This document shows, one piece after another, positions 35,797 through 44,034 of a stretch of 64,000 nucleotides of DNA (within the stretch, counting starts at the first letter, position 1; each line of letters begins with the position of its first letter). A program made the position numbers and the translations under genes. Location of the stretch: positions 1-64,000 of the forward strand of contig NZ_QZWZ01000025.1 of NCBI RefSeq assembly GCF_003601975.1, given 5' to 3'. The notes below the pieces were generated by a model that saw only the letters and a list, made by a program, of their open reading frames with translations, had not been told where the DNA came from and did no database searches. This DNA comes from Mesorhizobium waimense (lineage in GTDB: Bacteria > Pseudomonadota > Alphaproteobacteria > Rhizobiales > Rhizobiaceae).

Positions 35797-36152
35797 CGTT
35801 TTCCTCCCTGTTCGCGGTCTTTTCCCTCCTTTGGCCAGTCGGAGCAACTAACTGCCGGTGCATCGCGCGTGTCTACCAATCGGCGATTGTATCAAAATGG
35901 TACACTCCGTGCTTGCACAGGGTCGCCGGAACCGCGAGGCAAGAACGCCCATGCGGACGAGGTTTTGTGTGGCTGAAACAACAGGGCGACCGGCGATCGA
36001 GGCGCGAGCAGGAGGCGCCGGTCATCCGAAGGACAGGCCCTGGAACAAAGCAAATGCAAAGCCTTGATCGAATGAGGCTTTTTTCGGAACTGCCAACTTG
36101 CTTCCCGATTATCAAAGCGAAGGGACCATGCTTCCTGAAACAGGAGATGATG

Positions 36153-36395
36153 ATGATGAAACGGCTTCTATTCGCGTCAGCCATGATGGTCTTGCCCAGC
36201 GGTCTTGCTTTTGCTCAGTCAAGCAACACCAACACGAGCGGATCCTCCTCAACAACGACCCCGATGCCCAACACCCAGGGCACCGACTCCCGGCACCGAT
36301 CCAGACAGCATTCATCGAGATGCAGGCCGCGCAGTGCGGCTATGCATCCCGGGCATGATGATGAGCGCGCAGGCGCTGCTGCAGAAAAATCCTGA
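36153..36395 (+). pseudogene. Small secreted protein, 3' end replaced
   Basis: AGGAG at 36142-36146 precedes a run of ATG codons. The product opens with a clear signal peptide (MMKRLLFASAMMVLPSGLA, cut at AFAQ) and a Ser/Thr/Asn-rich mature part (SSNTNTSGSSSTTTPMPN). After about residue 45 the frame runs into sequence belonging, in another frame, to a 2Fe-2S oxidoreductase subunit. So the original C-terminus is gone and the gene is a chimera made by recombination. Confidence 0.45.
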
Positions 36396-36537
36396 ACCGA
36401 CCGACGGCGAGATCCGGGATGCGCTGCGGACAAATCTCTGCCGCTGCGGGACGCATATGCGGATTCTCTTGGCGATCAGGCGCGCGGGCCAACTGATGAA
36501 ATCCGCCGCGGTCGAACAGATGGAAAGGGCAGGCTGA
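36297..36537 (+). pseudogene. (2Fe-2S) small subunit of aldehyde/isoquinoline oxidoreductase family, C-terminal fragment
   Basis: In one frame the segment reads IQTAFIEMQAAQCGY and in the next frame CIPGMMMSAQALLQ...NLCRCGTHMRI. Together these are the second Cys cluster (C-x2-C ... C-x-C) of xanthine-oxidase-type 2Fe-2S subunits. Loss of one T near 36343 splits the frames, and the first half of the gene is absent. It ends in TGATG, overlapping the start of the molybdopterin subunit remnant, as in intact operons. Confidence 0.75.
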
Positions 36538-36581
36538 TGAACGTCGCGCTCAATCGCCGAACGCTGCTCAAGGCAGGCGGC
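36481..36581 (+). repeat. 101-bp direct repeat, copy 1
   Basis: Identical to 36713-36813 except for one base (C at 36513, T at 36745). It spans the end of the 2Fe-2S subunit and the first codons of the large subunit. The repeat distance is 232 bases, so the segment arose by a local duplication. Confidence 0.9.
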
Positions 36582-36942
36582 GCGCTCGTCGTTCTTTCAC
36601 GATACTGCCCGGTGGCGGCTCAGGAAGCAGCGGCCCCTGCAACGTCGCCAAAACTGCCGGGCAGCCTCAACGAAAGGCGTTTTCTTGACAGCTGGATCCG
36701 CGTCGACGCGGACGCGCGGGCCAACTGATGAAATCCGCCGCGGTTGAACAGATGGAAAGGGCAGGCTGATGAACGTCGCGCTCAATCGCCGAACGCTGCT
36801 CAAGGCAGGCGGCAAGATCACCGTCTTCACCGGCAAGGCCGAGCTCGGGCAAGGCATCCGCACCGCGCTTATCCAGGTCGCGGCGGAAGAGCTTGACCTT
36901 GACAAAAAGAGTCGACGACGAATTCGAGCTGCAGTTCCTTAA
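36537..36942 (+). pseudogene. Molybdopterin-binding large subunit (CoxL/IorB-like), N-terminal remnant with duplication
   Basis: The frame opens MNVALNRRTLLKAGGALVV, a Tat-type signal, and continues LPGSLNERRFLDSWIRVDAD before a stop created by the repeat. After the second repeat copy a new start fuses the same signal to KITVFTGKAELGQGIRTAL, the next conserved block of this family. More than 600 residues of the normal protein are missing. It is clearly dead. Confidence 0.75.
36713..36813 (+). repeat. 101-bp direct repeat, copy 2
   Basis: Second copy of 36481-36581 with a single mismatch. Its left junction falls in DAD(G) codons rich in GACGCG, a likely microhomology for the duplication. Confidence 0.9.
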
Positions 36943-37110
36943 AGAGATCGCGCACGGGGAACGGTCCACTCTGCGCCGGCTTCGCGCCAGCGGGCCAATT
37001 GCTTTCTCGATCGCTTCAGTCCTCTGCTGACCTATGAGGAACCATGAGAAGAGCAGCGGGTTTGACTTGATGCCGACACGTTCGGCGCATCCATCCGTCC
37101 AAAGGAGGAC

Positions 37111-37611
37111 ATGATGAGACTACCAACCGCAACTACGGCCGCTGTCGTGATGCTCACTCTGTTGGCCTCGCCAGCGCTGGGACAGACGAGCGGGACATCT
37201 ACGCCATCAGCACCGGCACAAGAGCAGGGAGCCGAACAATCTCCGGGAAACGCACAGACCCAAGGTTCCATGCGCGAAATGATGCGTCAGATGATGCATG
37301 AAATGATGCAGGAAAGAATGCAAGAGGACCACACCGCCAGCGAAGAACGGCGCGGTGGCGGCCGATGGCACCGCGACTTCCGAGAGGGCTCGCCTGAAGG
37401 ACGCAGGATGAGGGAACGTCGCGACGGTATGGGAGCCAGGATGATGCATGGCGCAGGGATGCGAATGATGTTTGCTACAGTGGACGCCGACGGCGATGGC
37501 GCGTTGTCGCAGAACGAGGTTCAAGATTTGGTTGGACGGATATTCAACGCGGTCGACAACAATGGCGACGGCAATGTCGACATGGAGGAAATTCAATCTT
37601 TCTTCCATTGA
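37111..37611 (+). CDS. Secreted Met-rich EF-hand protein
   Basis: 166 residues after a strong AAAGGAGGA site. A signal peptide (TTAAVVMLTLLASPALG) is followed by a low-complexity linker, a methionine/histidine-rich helix (MREMMRQMMHEMMQERMQ) and an Arg/Gly-rich stretch. Two canonical EF-hands follow: DADGDGALSQNE and DNNGDGNVDMEE. It is expected to be periplasmic or extracellular and to bind Ca2+; the Met/His cluster could bind Cu+ or Ag+. It is intact although its neighbours are decayed. Partner and role unknown. Confidence 0.85.
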   Translation: MMRLPTATTAAVVMLTLLASPALGQTSGTSTPSAPAQEQGAEQSPGNAQTQGSMREMMRQMMHEMMQERMQEDHTASEERRGGGRWHRDFREGSPEGRRMRERRDGMGARMMHGAGMRMMFATVDADGDGALSQNEVQDLVGRIFNAVDNNGDGNVDMEEIQSFFH

Positions 37612-37989
37612 GCATCCGATCAGGCGCCTGAATAATCATGTCCCGGAAGGGGCGAACCTCTCCAGTCGCCAGCTTTAGCCGGGCGACGGTGCATCGATTT
37701 GCTGGCGATGCCGATGGTGTGGATGCAGGTGGGAGAGACGTCGTCTCAGGCCCGTCGCTCTCCCATCAGCCGACGCTCAGGGCTGGGGCGCGAGCACCGG
37801 CTCGCTGCCCAACGCACTCCCTGCTTGTAGCGCGCTGAGTTCCAGAGTGGGGTCCCGGAGTCGGTAGACGACTATTGGCGCTACTTGTCGCACCCGGACA
37901 ACACGTCCAACGCCTGAAGGCGCCGGAGCCCCGGCAAGGACATGAGCGCAAGCATGCGGTTCACTTGGCGGCCGATCGACGCCTTAGGC
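37612..37989. other. Intergenic stretch without recognised gene
   Basis: About 380 bases between the EF-hand gene and the convergent LysR gene. No credible frame, repeat or RNA seen. Confidence 0.5.
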
Positions 37990-38859
37990 TTACAGGATCG
38001 GCCTTTCGCCGCGAAACAGCGGCTGGTGCGCCCGCATCAAAGCGGCAATCCGGTCGGCGACTTTTCGTAGCAGCGGGGAGTGACGCTCCTCGTGATGGGT
38101 GACGATCCACTGGTCGGTTTCGAGTTCGGGGATAGGCCGAGCGACGCGCACCAGCCGCGGATCGCTGTCACCGACGAAGCACGGAAAGATCGAAAGGCCG
38201 GCGCCAGCGGCCACCAGTTCGCGCACCGAATGGCTGTTGTTGCCGCGCACGGCGATGCGGTCGCCATGATGGGCTTGCAGCCAGCGCGCGGAGGCAATCT
38301 TTGCCCCTTCGCCGGTGACGCCGACGAACAAGCCGGCGGCGATGCCGTTGATCAGGTGGCGTCCGGAATAAATGGCGTGAGCGACCTTGCCGCTCTGACG
38401 GCCGGCCAGCCACTGCTCGGTCGGGCGCTCGCTGCGGATGCCGATGTCGGCGGCACGGCGGCCGATGTCGACCCGATCGGTGGTGGTGACGAGCTCCACC
38501 CTTATGCCGTCATCGACCGTCCAGATCTCGCCGATATGGGCTGAAACGAAGGCCGAGGTCCATGGCCCGGCCGAGACACGGACAATGCGGTCGGGCAGGC
38601 TTCCCTCGCGCCAGCGGGTCAGCGACTGCATTGCTGCCTCGACGTCTTCGGCGCGCCGCAGCAGTTCTTCACCGACCGGGGTGAGCCGGTAGCCGGTCTG
38701 CTGACGCACGAACAGCGGTTCGCCGATCTGCTTTTCGAGCGCGGTGACGCGTCGTCCAAGGGTGGCTGCGCTGAGGCGCGTGATTCCCGTCGCTGCGCTC
38801 AAGCCACCCAGCCGCGCAACGTCGAGAAACAGCCTCAGATCGTCCCAGACGATATCCAT
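37990..38859 (-). CDS. LysR-family transcriptional regulator
   Basis: 289 residues. The HTH is at residues 5-62 (LRLFLDVARLGGLSAATGIT, then SAATLGRRVTALE), with an effector domain behind it. The start is followed on the other strand by a 230-base spacer and the DUF1127 gene, a possible divergent target. Ligand unknown. Confidence 0.88.
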   Translation of the reverse strand: MDIVWDDLRLFLDVARLGGLSAATGITRLSAATLGRRVTALEKQIGEPLFVRQQTGYRLTPVGEELLRRAEDVEAAMQSLTRWREGSLPDRIVRVSAGPWTSAFVSAHIGEIWTVDDGIRVELVTTTDRVDIGRRAADIGIRSERPTEQWLAGRQSGKVAHAIYSGRHLINGIAAGLFVGVTGEGAKIASARWLQAHHGDRIAVRGNNSHSVRELVAAGAGLSIFPCFVGDSDPRLVRVARPIPELETDQWIVTHHEERHSPLLRKVADRIAALMRAHQPLFRGERPIL

Positions 38860-39092
38860 TTTGCAGAAATGAAAAACTCCTTGCGACCGTGGCTGTAGCG
38901 CGAAGCGGCATCACACGCAAGTATGGAGGCATTGGAGGCGTTGGACAATCCTGCCTGGCGGGACAGCGAGAAGCGCCAAAGCTGGCCAAGAAGCCAGCGC
39001 TATCCTTTCGATCGGCATGTGCTTCGCGCAGATGCTTTGCGCTTTCGACCAACCCAGGCGCGCGGGCGTTCCGCGCGCCAAAGGAGACGATC

Positions 39093-39248
39093 ATGTTGTA
39101 TGAACTTCGACACCGTTTTACCCGCTGGCTTGCCTATCGCCAGACGATTGCGAGCTTGAGGCAGGTCCCGGACAGCACATTGGCGGATGCTGGCATTTCT
39201 CGCGAAGAGATCCGCGAGCGTGCCCGCCACGCCAGCCTGCTTCGTTGA
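39093..39248 (+). CDS. DUF1127 domain micro-protein
   Basis: 51 residues with AAGGAGA six bases before the ATG. The Arg/Leu-rich pattern (RFTRWLAYRQTIASLRQVPD, then STLADAGISREEIRERA) is the DUF1127 signature. Such proteins in Rhizobiales and Rhodobacterales are linked to RNA turnover and phosphate/carbon responses. A longer frame upstream lacks a ribosome site. Confidence 0.88.
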   Translation: MLYELRHRFTRWLAYRQTIASLRQVPDSTLADAGISREEIRERARHASLLR

Positions 39249-39792
39249 AATGATGGAGAAGGGTCACGGCCGTCGAAATCGCAATACCGAACCTACGCAA
39301 GTTCCTCGGCGGCGGTGTTGCTGCGGGGCGCGGCGACGCCAAAAGGATAGATAATGCGGCCGCTGTGGCGAGAAGCGACGGGCCTGTCAGCGGGCAGACT
39401 ACGCTAGCTCCGCTCAGAAATTTCTACCCAACATTCTGCCGCTCCATTAGACTTTACTAATGTCCGTTCTCTCGTTCAGCCCCAAGGTCCCTGTGAAGAC
39501 CACTGCCGGTCACCGACTTCTGATCAGCAACGTACAAGCTGCGTCCAAGGAACTCCTGACATGGACCGAGCGTGGCCCGCACTGGAACCGAGCGGCACGC
39601 GTTTGCACCGCCCCTGGCTGGTAATGCGACTCCGCAGGAGGCCAGGAGGTGCTTCAGGATTGCCGCCATAGAGAATGGTCAAGGCTTGCCGGTGACCGGA
39701 CTTCATGGTCTTCAACAAGCCTTACGCAGAGCCCGAAGAGCGAGACACCCTCTGCGGCGTTAACCACCTTGCAATGTCAGGTCGAATCCACG

Positions 39793-40012
39793 GTCACCGG
39801 GCGCTATGTCGGCAGCGTTCATCACCTTGAACCGCGAGATGCGGGAACGGCTTTGGAAGCGCGTCCAGGAGAGCCCAGGGCAGCCCCCAAATGGCATGAA
39901 GCGACCAGCGACGACATGGGTCATGCCGGGTCTGATCGGCCGCGTGAAGCACTTGCGCGGCGAGGACGATTTGCGGCACGCCTCGCTACAGGATTTTCGG
40001 GAAGAGGAGTAG
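39793..40012 (+). pseudogene. C-terminal fragment resembling ATP-dependent DNA ligase (LigD/LigC type)
   Basis: One frame carries GRYVGSV (39799-39819) and the next FITLNREMRERLWKRVQ...WVMPGLIGRVKHLRGEDD and LRHASLQDFREE to a stop at 40012. YVGSV-(GTGF)-...-LRHA is the pattern of the OB-fold domain at the end of bacterial ATP-dependent ligases. The catalytic nucleotidyltransferase domain is absent and a frameshift splits the fragment. The preceding 39249-39792 holds nothing recognisable. Confidence 0.55.
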
Positions 40013-40095
40013 GCTCCGTTCGACTACATTCGTGCGTTCCCCAGGATAGACTTCGGAGAAAGTCCTGATTGCACTGCGCGGAAATGTAGGCCTCA

Positions 40096-40974
40096 ATGGG
40101 CCGTCAAGGAAGCAGGGACGCCATCAAAGTGTCGGTTCGGACAGACCCGCTACCTGTAATTGTTGAGACGGTGATCGATCCGTCCCGCAAGCGGCGGCTG
40201 ATCGACCTTCCCGAGCTTTGGCGATATCGGGAAGTTGTATTCTTCCTGGCCTGGCGCGATTTCAAGGTCAAATACCGCCAGACTTATCTGGGCGTGCTTT
40301 GGGCAATGTTGCAGCCGCTCGTTGCCATGTCGGTCCTCAGCGTCTTCTTTGGTCGACTCGTAGGCATATCATCAAACGGGGCGCCATACCCGCTATTTGT
40401 CCTGTGTGGGCTCGTGCCATGGAATTTTTTTTCGCGCGCGGTTGGCAGCATGACGGGCAGTCTTGTCAGCAACCAGGAACTGGTGAAGCGCGTCTATTTT
40501 CCGCGTCTGATCATTCCCATCTCCGCTATAGCCGCGTGCCTGACCGATATGATCGTCGGCTTCGCTCTTTTGTTCGCCGCGCTGCTGGCATTCGGAAGCT
40601 GGCCGGCACCGCAGGTGCTCTTCCTGCCACTGTTCGTGCTAGTCATGGCAGCGTCGGCGACGGGGCTGGGAGTGGCACTATCTGCGATCAATGTCCGCTT
40701 TCGCGATGTGGGATATCTCGTGCCGTTCAGCCTCCAGATAGTTCTGTTCATGACCCCGGTTGTGTATCCGGGCAATCTCGTGCCCCACTTCTGGCGGCCG
40801 CTCTACAGCCTGAACCCTATGGTCGGGATAGTCGAAGCCGTGCGCTGGAGCGTACTGGGCACGCCCGCCGATTGGGTCATGATTTCGATATCGATCCTCT
40901 CCTCACTGGCCCTTCTCGTTGCCGGGCTGGCTATTTTCTCAAAGTCCGAACGCGCGTTTCCGGACCTGATCTGA
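40096..40974 (+). CDS. wzm: Polysaccharide ABC exporter, membrane subunit (Wzm/TagG type)
   Basis: 292 residues of the ABC-2 family. The juxtamembrane segment FLAWRDFKVKYRQTYLGVLWA, six membrane helices, and the VRFRDVGYLVP segment are typical of O-antigen/teichoic acid export permeases. It moves a finished lipid-linked glycan across the inner membrane with the ATPase that starts 3 bases after its stop. First gene of the polysaccharide region. Confidence 0.92.
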   Translation: MGRQGSRDAIKVSVRTDPLPVIVETVIDPSRKRRLIDLPELWRYREVVFFLAWRDFKVKYRQTYLGVLWAMLQPLVAMSVLSVFFGRLVGISSNGAPYPLFVLCGLVPWNFFSRAVGSMTGSLVSNQELVKRVYFPRLIIPISAIAACLTDMIVGFALLFAALLAFGSWPAPQVLFLPLFVLVMAASATGLGVALSAINVRFRDVGYLVPFSLQIVLFMTPVVYPGNLVPHFWRPLYSLNPMVGIVEAVRWSVLGTPADWVMISISILSSLALLVAGLAIFSKSERAFPDLI

Positions 40975-40977
40975 GCA

Positions 40978-42210
40978 ATGACCGACACAGTGATTCAAGC
41001 CACCAATCTCTCCAAGGCCTACAGGCTGGGGGTGGCGAACAACAGCTTCCCAACCTTGCGGGACGCGCTGGCCAGCGGCGCAAGGCGAATCCTACATAGG
41101 AAGCCAGATTTGGGTCGGCGCAACAGTGGAGACGATCAATTCTGGGCCCTGAGGGACGTCTCCTTCGAGGTGCGCGCAGGCGAAGTCCTTGCCGTGATCG
41201 GACCCAACGGCGCGGGAAAGAGCACCATTCTCAAGATATTGGCGCAGATTGTGGAGCCGACTTCCGGTCGCGCGACGATACGCGGACGGCTGGGAGCTTT
41301 GCTGGAGGTCGGCACGGGGTTCCATGCGGAGCTCACCGGCCGCGAGAACATCTATCTCAACGGAGCGATACTCGGCATGCGGCGCGCCGAGATCAGATCC
41401 AAGCTCGATGAAATCGTCGAATTCTCCGGCGTCGAGCCGTTTCTCGACACGCCCGTCAAGCGTTACTCAAGCGGAATGTACTTACGCTTGGCCTTCGCGA
41501 TTGCCGCGCATGTCGATCCCGATATTCTGGTGATCGATGAGATATTGGCTGTTGGCGATGCCGCATTCCAGAAGAAATGCATTGCCAAGGCCGAGAGCGT
41601 CGCCGAAACGGGCCGCACCGTGCTGATCGCCAGCCACCAGATGTCGGTTCTGCAGCGGCTTTGCAACCGCGCAATTCTGATCGACGGCGGGACGATCCTG
41701 GCCGACGGCCCGACGAGCGACCTGGTCCGGAATTATCTGCAGACACTGGAAGCGCATGCGAGCACCGATCTGAGCACACGAACGACGCGCACCGGGCGGG
41801 GCCGCCTGCGTGTCGTCGGCATCGAGGTTTTCAACAAAAAGGGTCCCGTCGCGTCGGGGCAGCCGGCGGTTTTTCGGCTTCAGGTCGATGGGCCGCGCGA
41901 AGCCGCGCAATGCCTTGTTACCATCATCGACGACCTCGGCGATCCTGTGACGTCGTTTGATACCCTGGAGCACTCCCTGCATGATCGTCAAGGCGACGTC
42001 TATACGGTTGATGTGGAGAGCCTTATGCTGAGACCGGGGCGCTACAGGATCGATGTAGCGCTGGTGGCGGACGACAGGGTGGTCGAAGACCACGTCGAGA
42101 CCGCCGCTGTGCTCGATGTAATGCCCGGCTTGCTCGACGATCGACCGGTCACCGCCCAACCCGGTTTTGGCAGTGTCAGCTTTCCGCACCGGTGGGTGGT
42201 CAGGCGTTGA
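40978..42210 (+). CDS. wzt: Polysaccharide ABC exporter ATPase with C-terminal sugar-binding domain (Wzt type)
   Basis: 410 residues. Walker A GPNGAGKST at 75-83, signature YSSGM at 163-167, and Walker B LVIDEIL at 184-190 give the TagH/Wzt nucleotide-binding domain. Residues about 275-405 form an extra beta-sandwich domain, as in Wzt proteins that recognise a modified (capped) chain end before export. Its 3' end overlaps the convergent glycosyltransferase gene by 11 bases. Confidence 0.92.
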   Translation: MTDTVIQATNLSKAYRLGVANNSFPTLRDALASGARRILHRKPDLGRRNSGDDQFWALRDVSFEVRAGEVLAVIGPNGAGKSTILKILAQIVEPTSGRATIRGRLGALLEVGTGFHAELTGRENIYLNGAILGMRRAEIRSKLDEIVEFSGVEPFLDTPVKRYSSGMYLRLAFAIAAHVDPDILVIDEILAVGDAAFQKKCIAKAESVAETGRTVLIASHQMSVLQRLCNRAILIDGGTILADGPTSDLVRNYLQTLEAHASTDLSTRTTRTGRGRLRVVGIEVFNKKGPVASGQPAVFRLQVDGPREAAQCLVTIIDDLGDPVTSFDTLEHSLHDRQGDVYTVDVESLMLRPGRYRIDVALVADDRVVEDHVETAAVLDVMPGLLDDRPVTAQPGFGSVSFPHRWVVRR

Positions 42211-43159
42211 CGCCTGACTTCAATTTGAAAACACGCACAAGCTTCCGCCGAACCCGGCGCCGCCGCCTTGCTATCCACATGCTGATCTTCAGGGTGAGCC
42301 GGCTGGCCTTGCTTGCGATTGTTGGCGGCGTGACATAAGGCGCACGCGCCAGCCGCAACGCCCATTGGACGCGGAAGTCCTGCCGTCCACTTTCCGCCAT
42401 GTGCTCCGCGATCCAGTCGAGAAAAGCTGCGCGGGCAGGGTGTTTCCCCATGCGGTCGTAGAGGCCTCGCTCCGTGGCCGACGCCGATGCCGAACCGGGA
42501 TGCTGCCGGTAGCTTGCGAGCGTTACAGGAGTGACAAAGACGGGAAAGCGTAGGAATAGCTTCGCCCAAAGAGCCTGGTCTTCATAGAGATCGAAGCGCT
42601 CCTCGAAGCCGCCAACCGTGGTAACCGCGCTTCTGCGCAAGAGCACGGAACAAGTGCACGGAACGTGGCCATCCTGCATCAGCAGAAGCCGCCTCAGAAG
42701 CCGTGGAGGCTGATGCAAACGTCTGGCAAATCCGTCTGTCGGTTCGATCCAGTCGGAGCGCGCGCTATCAGGATACCACCATCTGGTTGGCCCGAAGATC
42801 ATTGCGGCATCTGGGTTGGCATCGGCTGCCGCTAGGACCGTCTCGAGCATATGCGGTTCGTACAGATCGTCTGCATCCAGGAAGGCAAGCATATCGCCGC
42901 TGCCGGCCTCTATTCCGGCGTTTCTAGCTGCCGCGGCGCCACGCTTGGATCCGGGAGGCCTGCGCAGCACCTTAATTCGGGGGTCGGTTGCCGCAAAATA
43001 TTTGGCGATCTTGACACTGTCGTCGGTCGAGCCATCGTCGACCAGCACGAGCTCCCAATCCGTAACCGTCTGGGCTCGGACGCTGGCGATCGCTTCGCCC
43101 AGATTTGCCTCCGCATTGAGGAAGGGGGTTATGATTGTCACCCGCGGCAGGGAAGTCAT
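42200..43159 (-). CDS. Glycosyltransferase family 2
   Basis: 319 residues, GT-A fold. It opens VTIITPFLNAEANLGEAIAS; VDDGSTDDS is the nucleotide-binding loop and AFLDADD the metal-binding DxD. The C-terminal half is Arg-rich and may lie at the membrane. Last gene of a coupled minus-strand operon; its ATG overlaps the stop of the gene before it by 4 bases. The sugar transferred cannot be told. Confidence 0.9.
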   Translation of the reverse strand: MTSLPRVTIITPFLNAEANLGEAIASVRAQTVTDWELVLVDDGSTDDSVKIAKYFAATDPRIKVLRRPPGSKRGAAAARNAGIEAGSGDMLAFLDADDLYEPHMLETVLAAADANPDAAMIFGPTRWWYPDSARSDWIEPTDGFARRLHQPPRLLRRLLLMQDGHVPCTCSVLLRRSAVTTVGGFEERFDLYEDQALWAKLFLRFPVFVTPVTLASYRQHPGSASASATERGLYDRMGKHPARAAFLDWIAEHMAESGRQDFRVQWALRLARAPYVTPPTIASKASRLTLKISMWIARRRRRVRRKLVRVFKLKSGVNA

Positions 43160-44034
43160 CGTTGAAGCCGTCTCTTAATACTTCGCTTGTTCGCTTTCCA
43201 GGTTTCGCGCGCGAGCACTTTCCAGATTGCGGAACGAATGCGGAAAGAGGCGCCCTGATCCGCCATCACGCCATTCAGCCACTTGAGAAACGCAATACGC
43301 GCGGCCTCGTCAGCGCCTGCCCTGGCGGAGGCGACAGAGCAGCTTTCAGCATGCTGGCGGTATCTTGCCCAAATGCGGCCGGATACATAGACGGGCGCGA
43401 ATGCGAGCGCCTTGGCAAAGAATGTCTGATCCTCGAACATCAGGCGAAAGCTGTTCTCGAATCCCCCAAGCGTTGCGAACAAGCTTGAACGCATCAGGGC
43501 ATTGCAAGTTGTCGGCGTCTGGACCTCGTTCTGCAGCAGCAGCTCCAGCAGCACAGGTGGTTCATAACGGGCGTCTGGTTCGACGCCGAGCGGGTAGTGG
43601 AAGTCCGCACAATCAGCAGCCTCGTCCCAGCTATGCCAGATCAGAGTGCGGCCATAGACCATGCCAAGCGCCGGATCGCTTTCCATGATGGAGACTTGTT
43701 CGGAAAGCTTTTCGGGCAGCCATGTATCGTCTGCGTCGAGAAACGCGACATAGGCGCCGCGCGCCTCCGCCAGCCCACGGTTGCGCGAGGCACTGATACC
43801 ATGATTGCGGTTGTCGTGATGAGACAATAGCCGAACCTTGCCCGGCAGGCGCTGCTCGTAGCCGCGTATGATGGCGGACGACTGGTCAGTCGAGCCATCG
43901 TCGACAACGAGGAGTTCCCAGTCGACGAAGCTTTGACCTACAATGCTGTCAACTGCTTCCCGGAGATACCTCTCACCGTTGAACACGACTATAATTGCCG
44001 TGACACGCGGCTGTGCGCCTGAGTTGTCAGCCAT
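43156..44034 (-). CDS. Glycosyltransferase family 2
   Basis: 292 residues from the ATG at 44034, chosen because the GT-A fold (VTAIIVVFNGERYLREAVDS) begins right after it. VDDGSTDQS and AFLDADD are the sugar-nucleotide and DxD motifs, with FEDQTFFAKA as the acceptor-side acidic motif. The start lies 8 bases inside the deacetylase gene. It is similar in layout to the other GT2 genes of the operon. Confidence 0.9.
   Translation of the reverse strand: MADNSGAQPRVTAIIVVFNGERYLREAVDSIVGQSFVDWELLVVDDGSTDQSSAIIRGYEQRLPGKVRLLSHHDNRNHGISASRNRGLAEARGAYVAFLDADDTWLPEKLSEQVSIMESDPALGMVYGRTLIWHSWDEAADCADFHYPLGVEPDARYEPPVLLELLLQNEVQTPTTCNALMRSSLFATLGGFENSFRLMFEDQTFFAKALAFAPVYVSGRIWARYRQHAESCSVASARAGADEAARIAFLKWLNGVMADQGASFRIRSAIWKVLARETWKANKRSIKRRLQR

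Noticed and set aside
36901..36940. Cluster of restriction-like sites (GTCGAC, GAATTC, CTGCAG) suggesting vector sequence
   Set aside because: The sites lie in a frame with natural codon use and the flanks are genomic; no vector backbone is seen.
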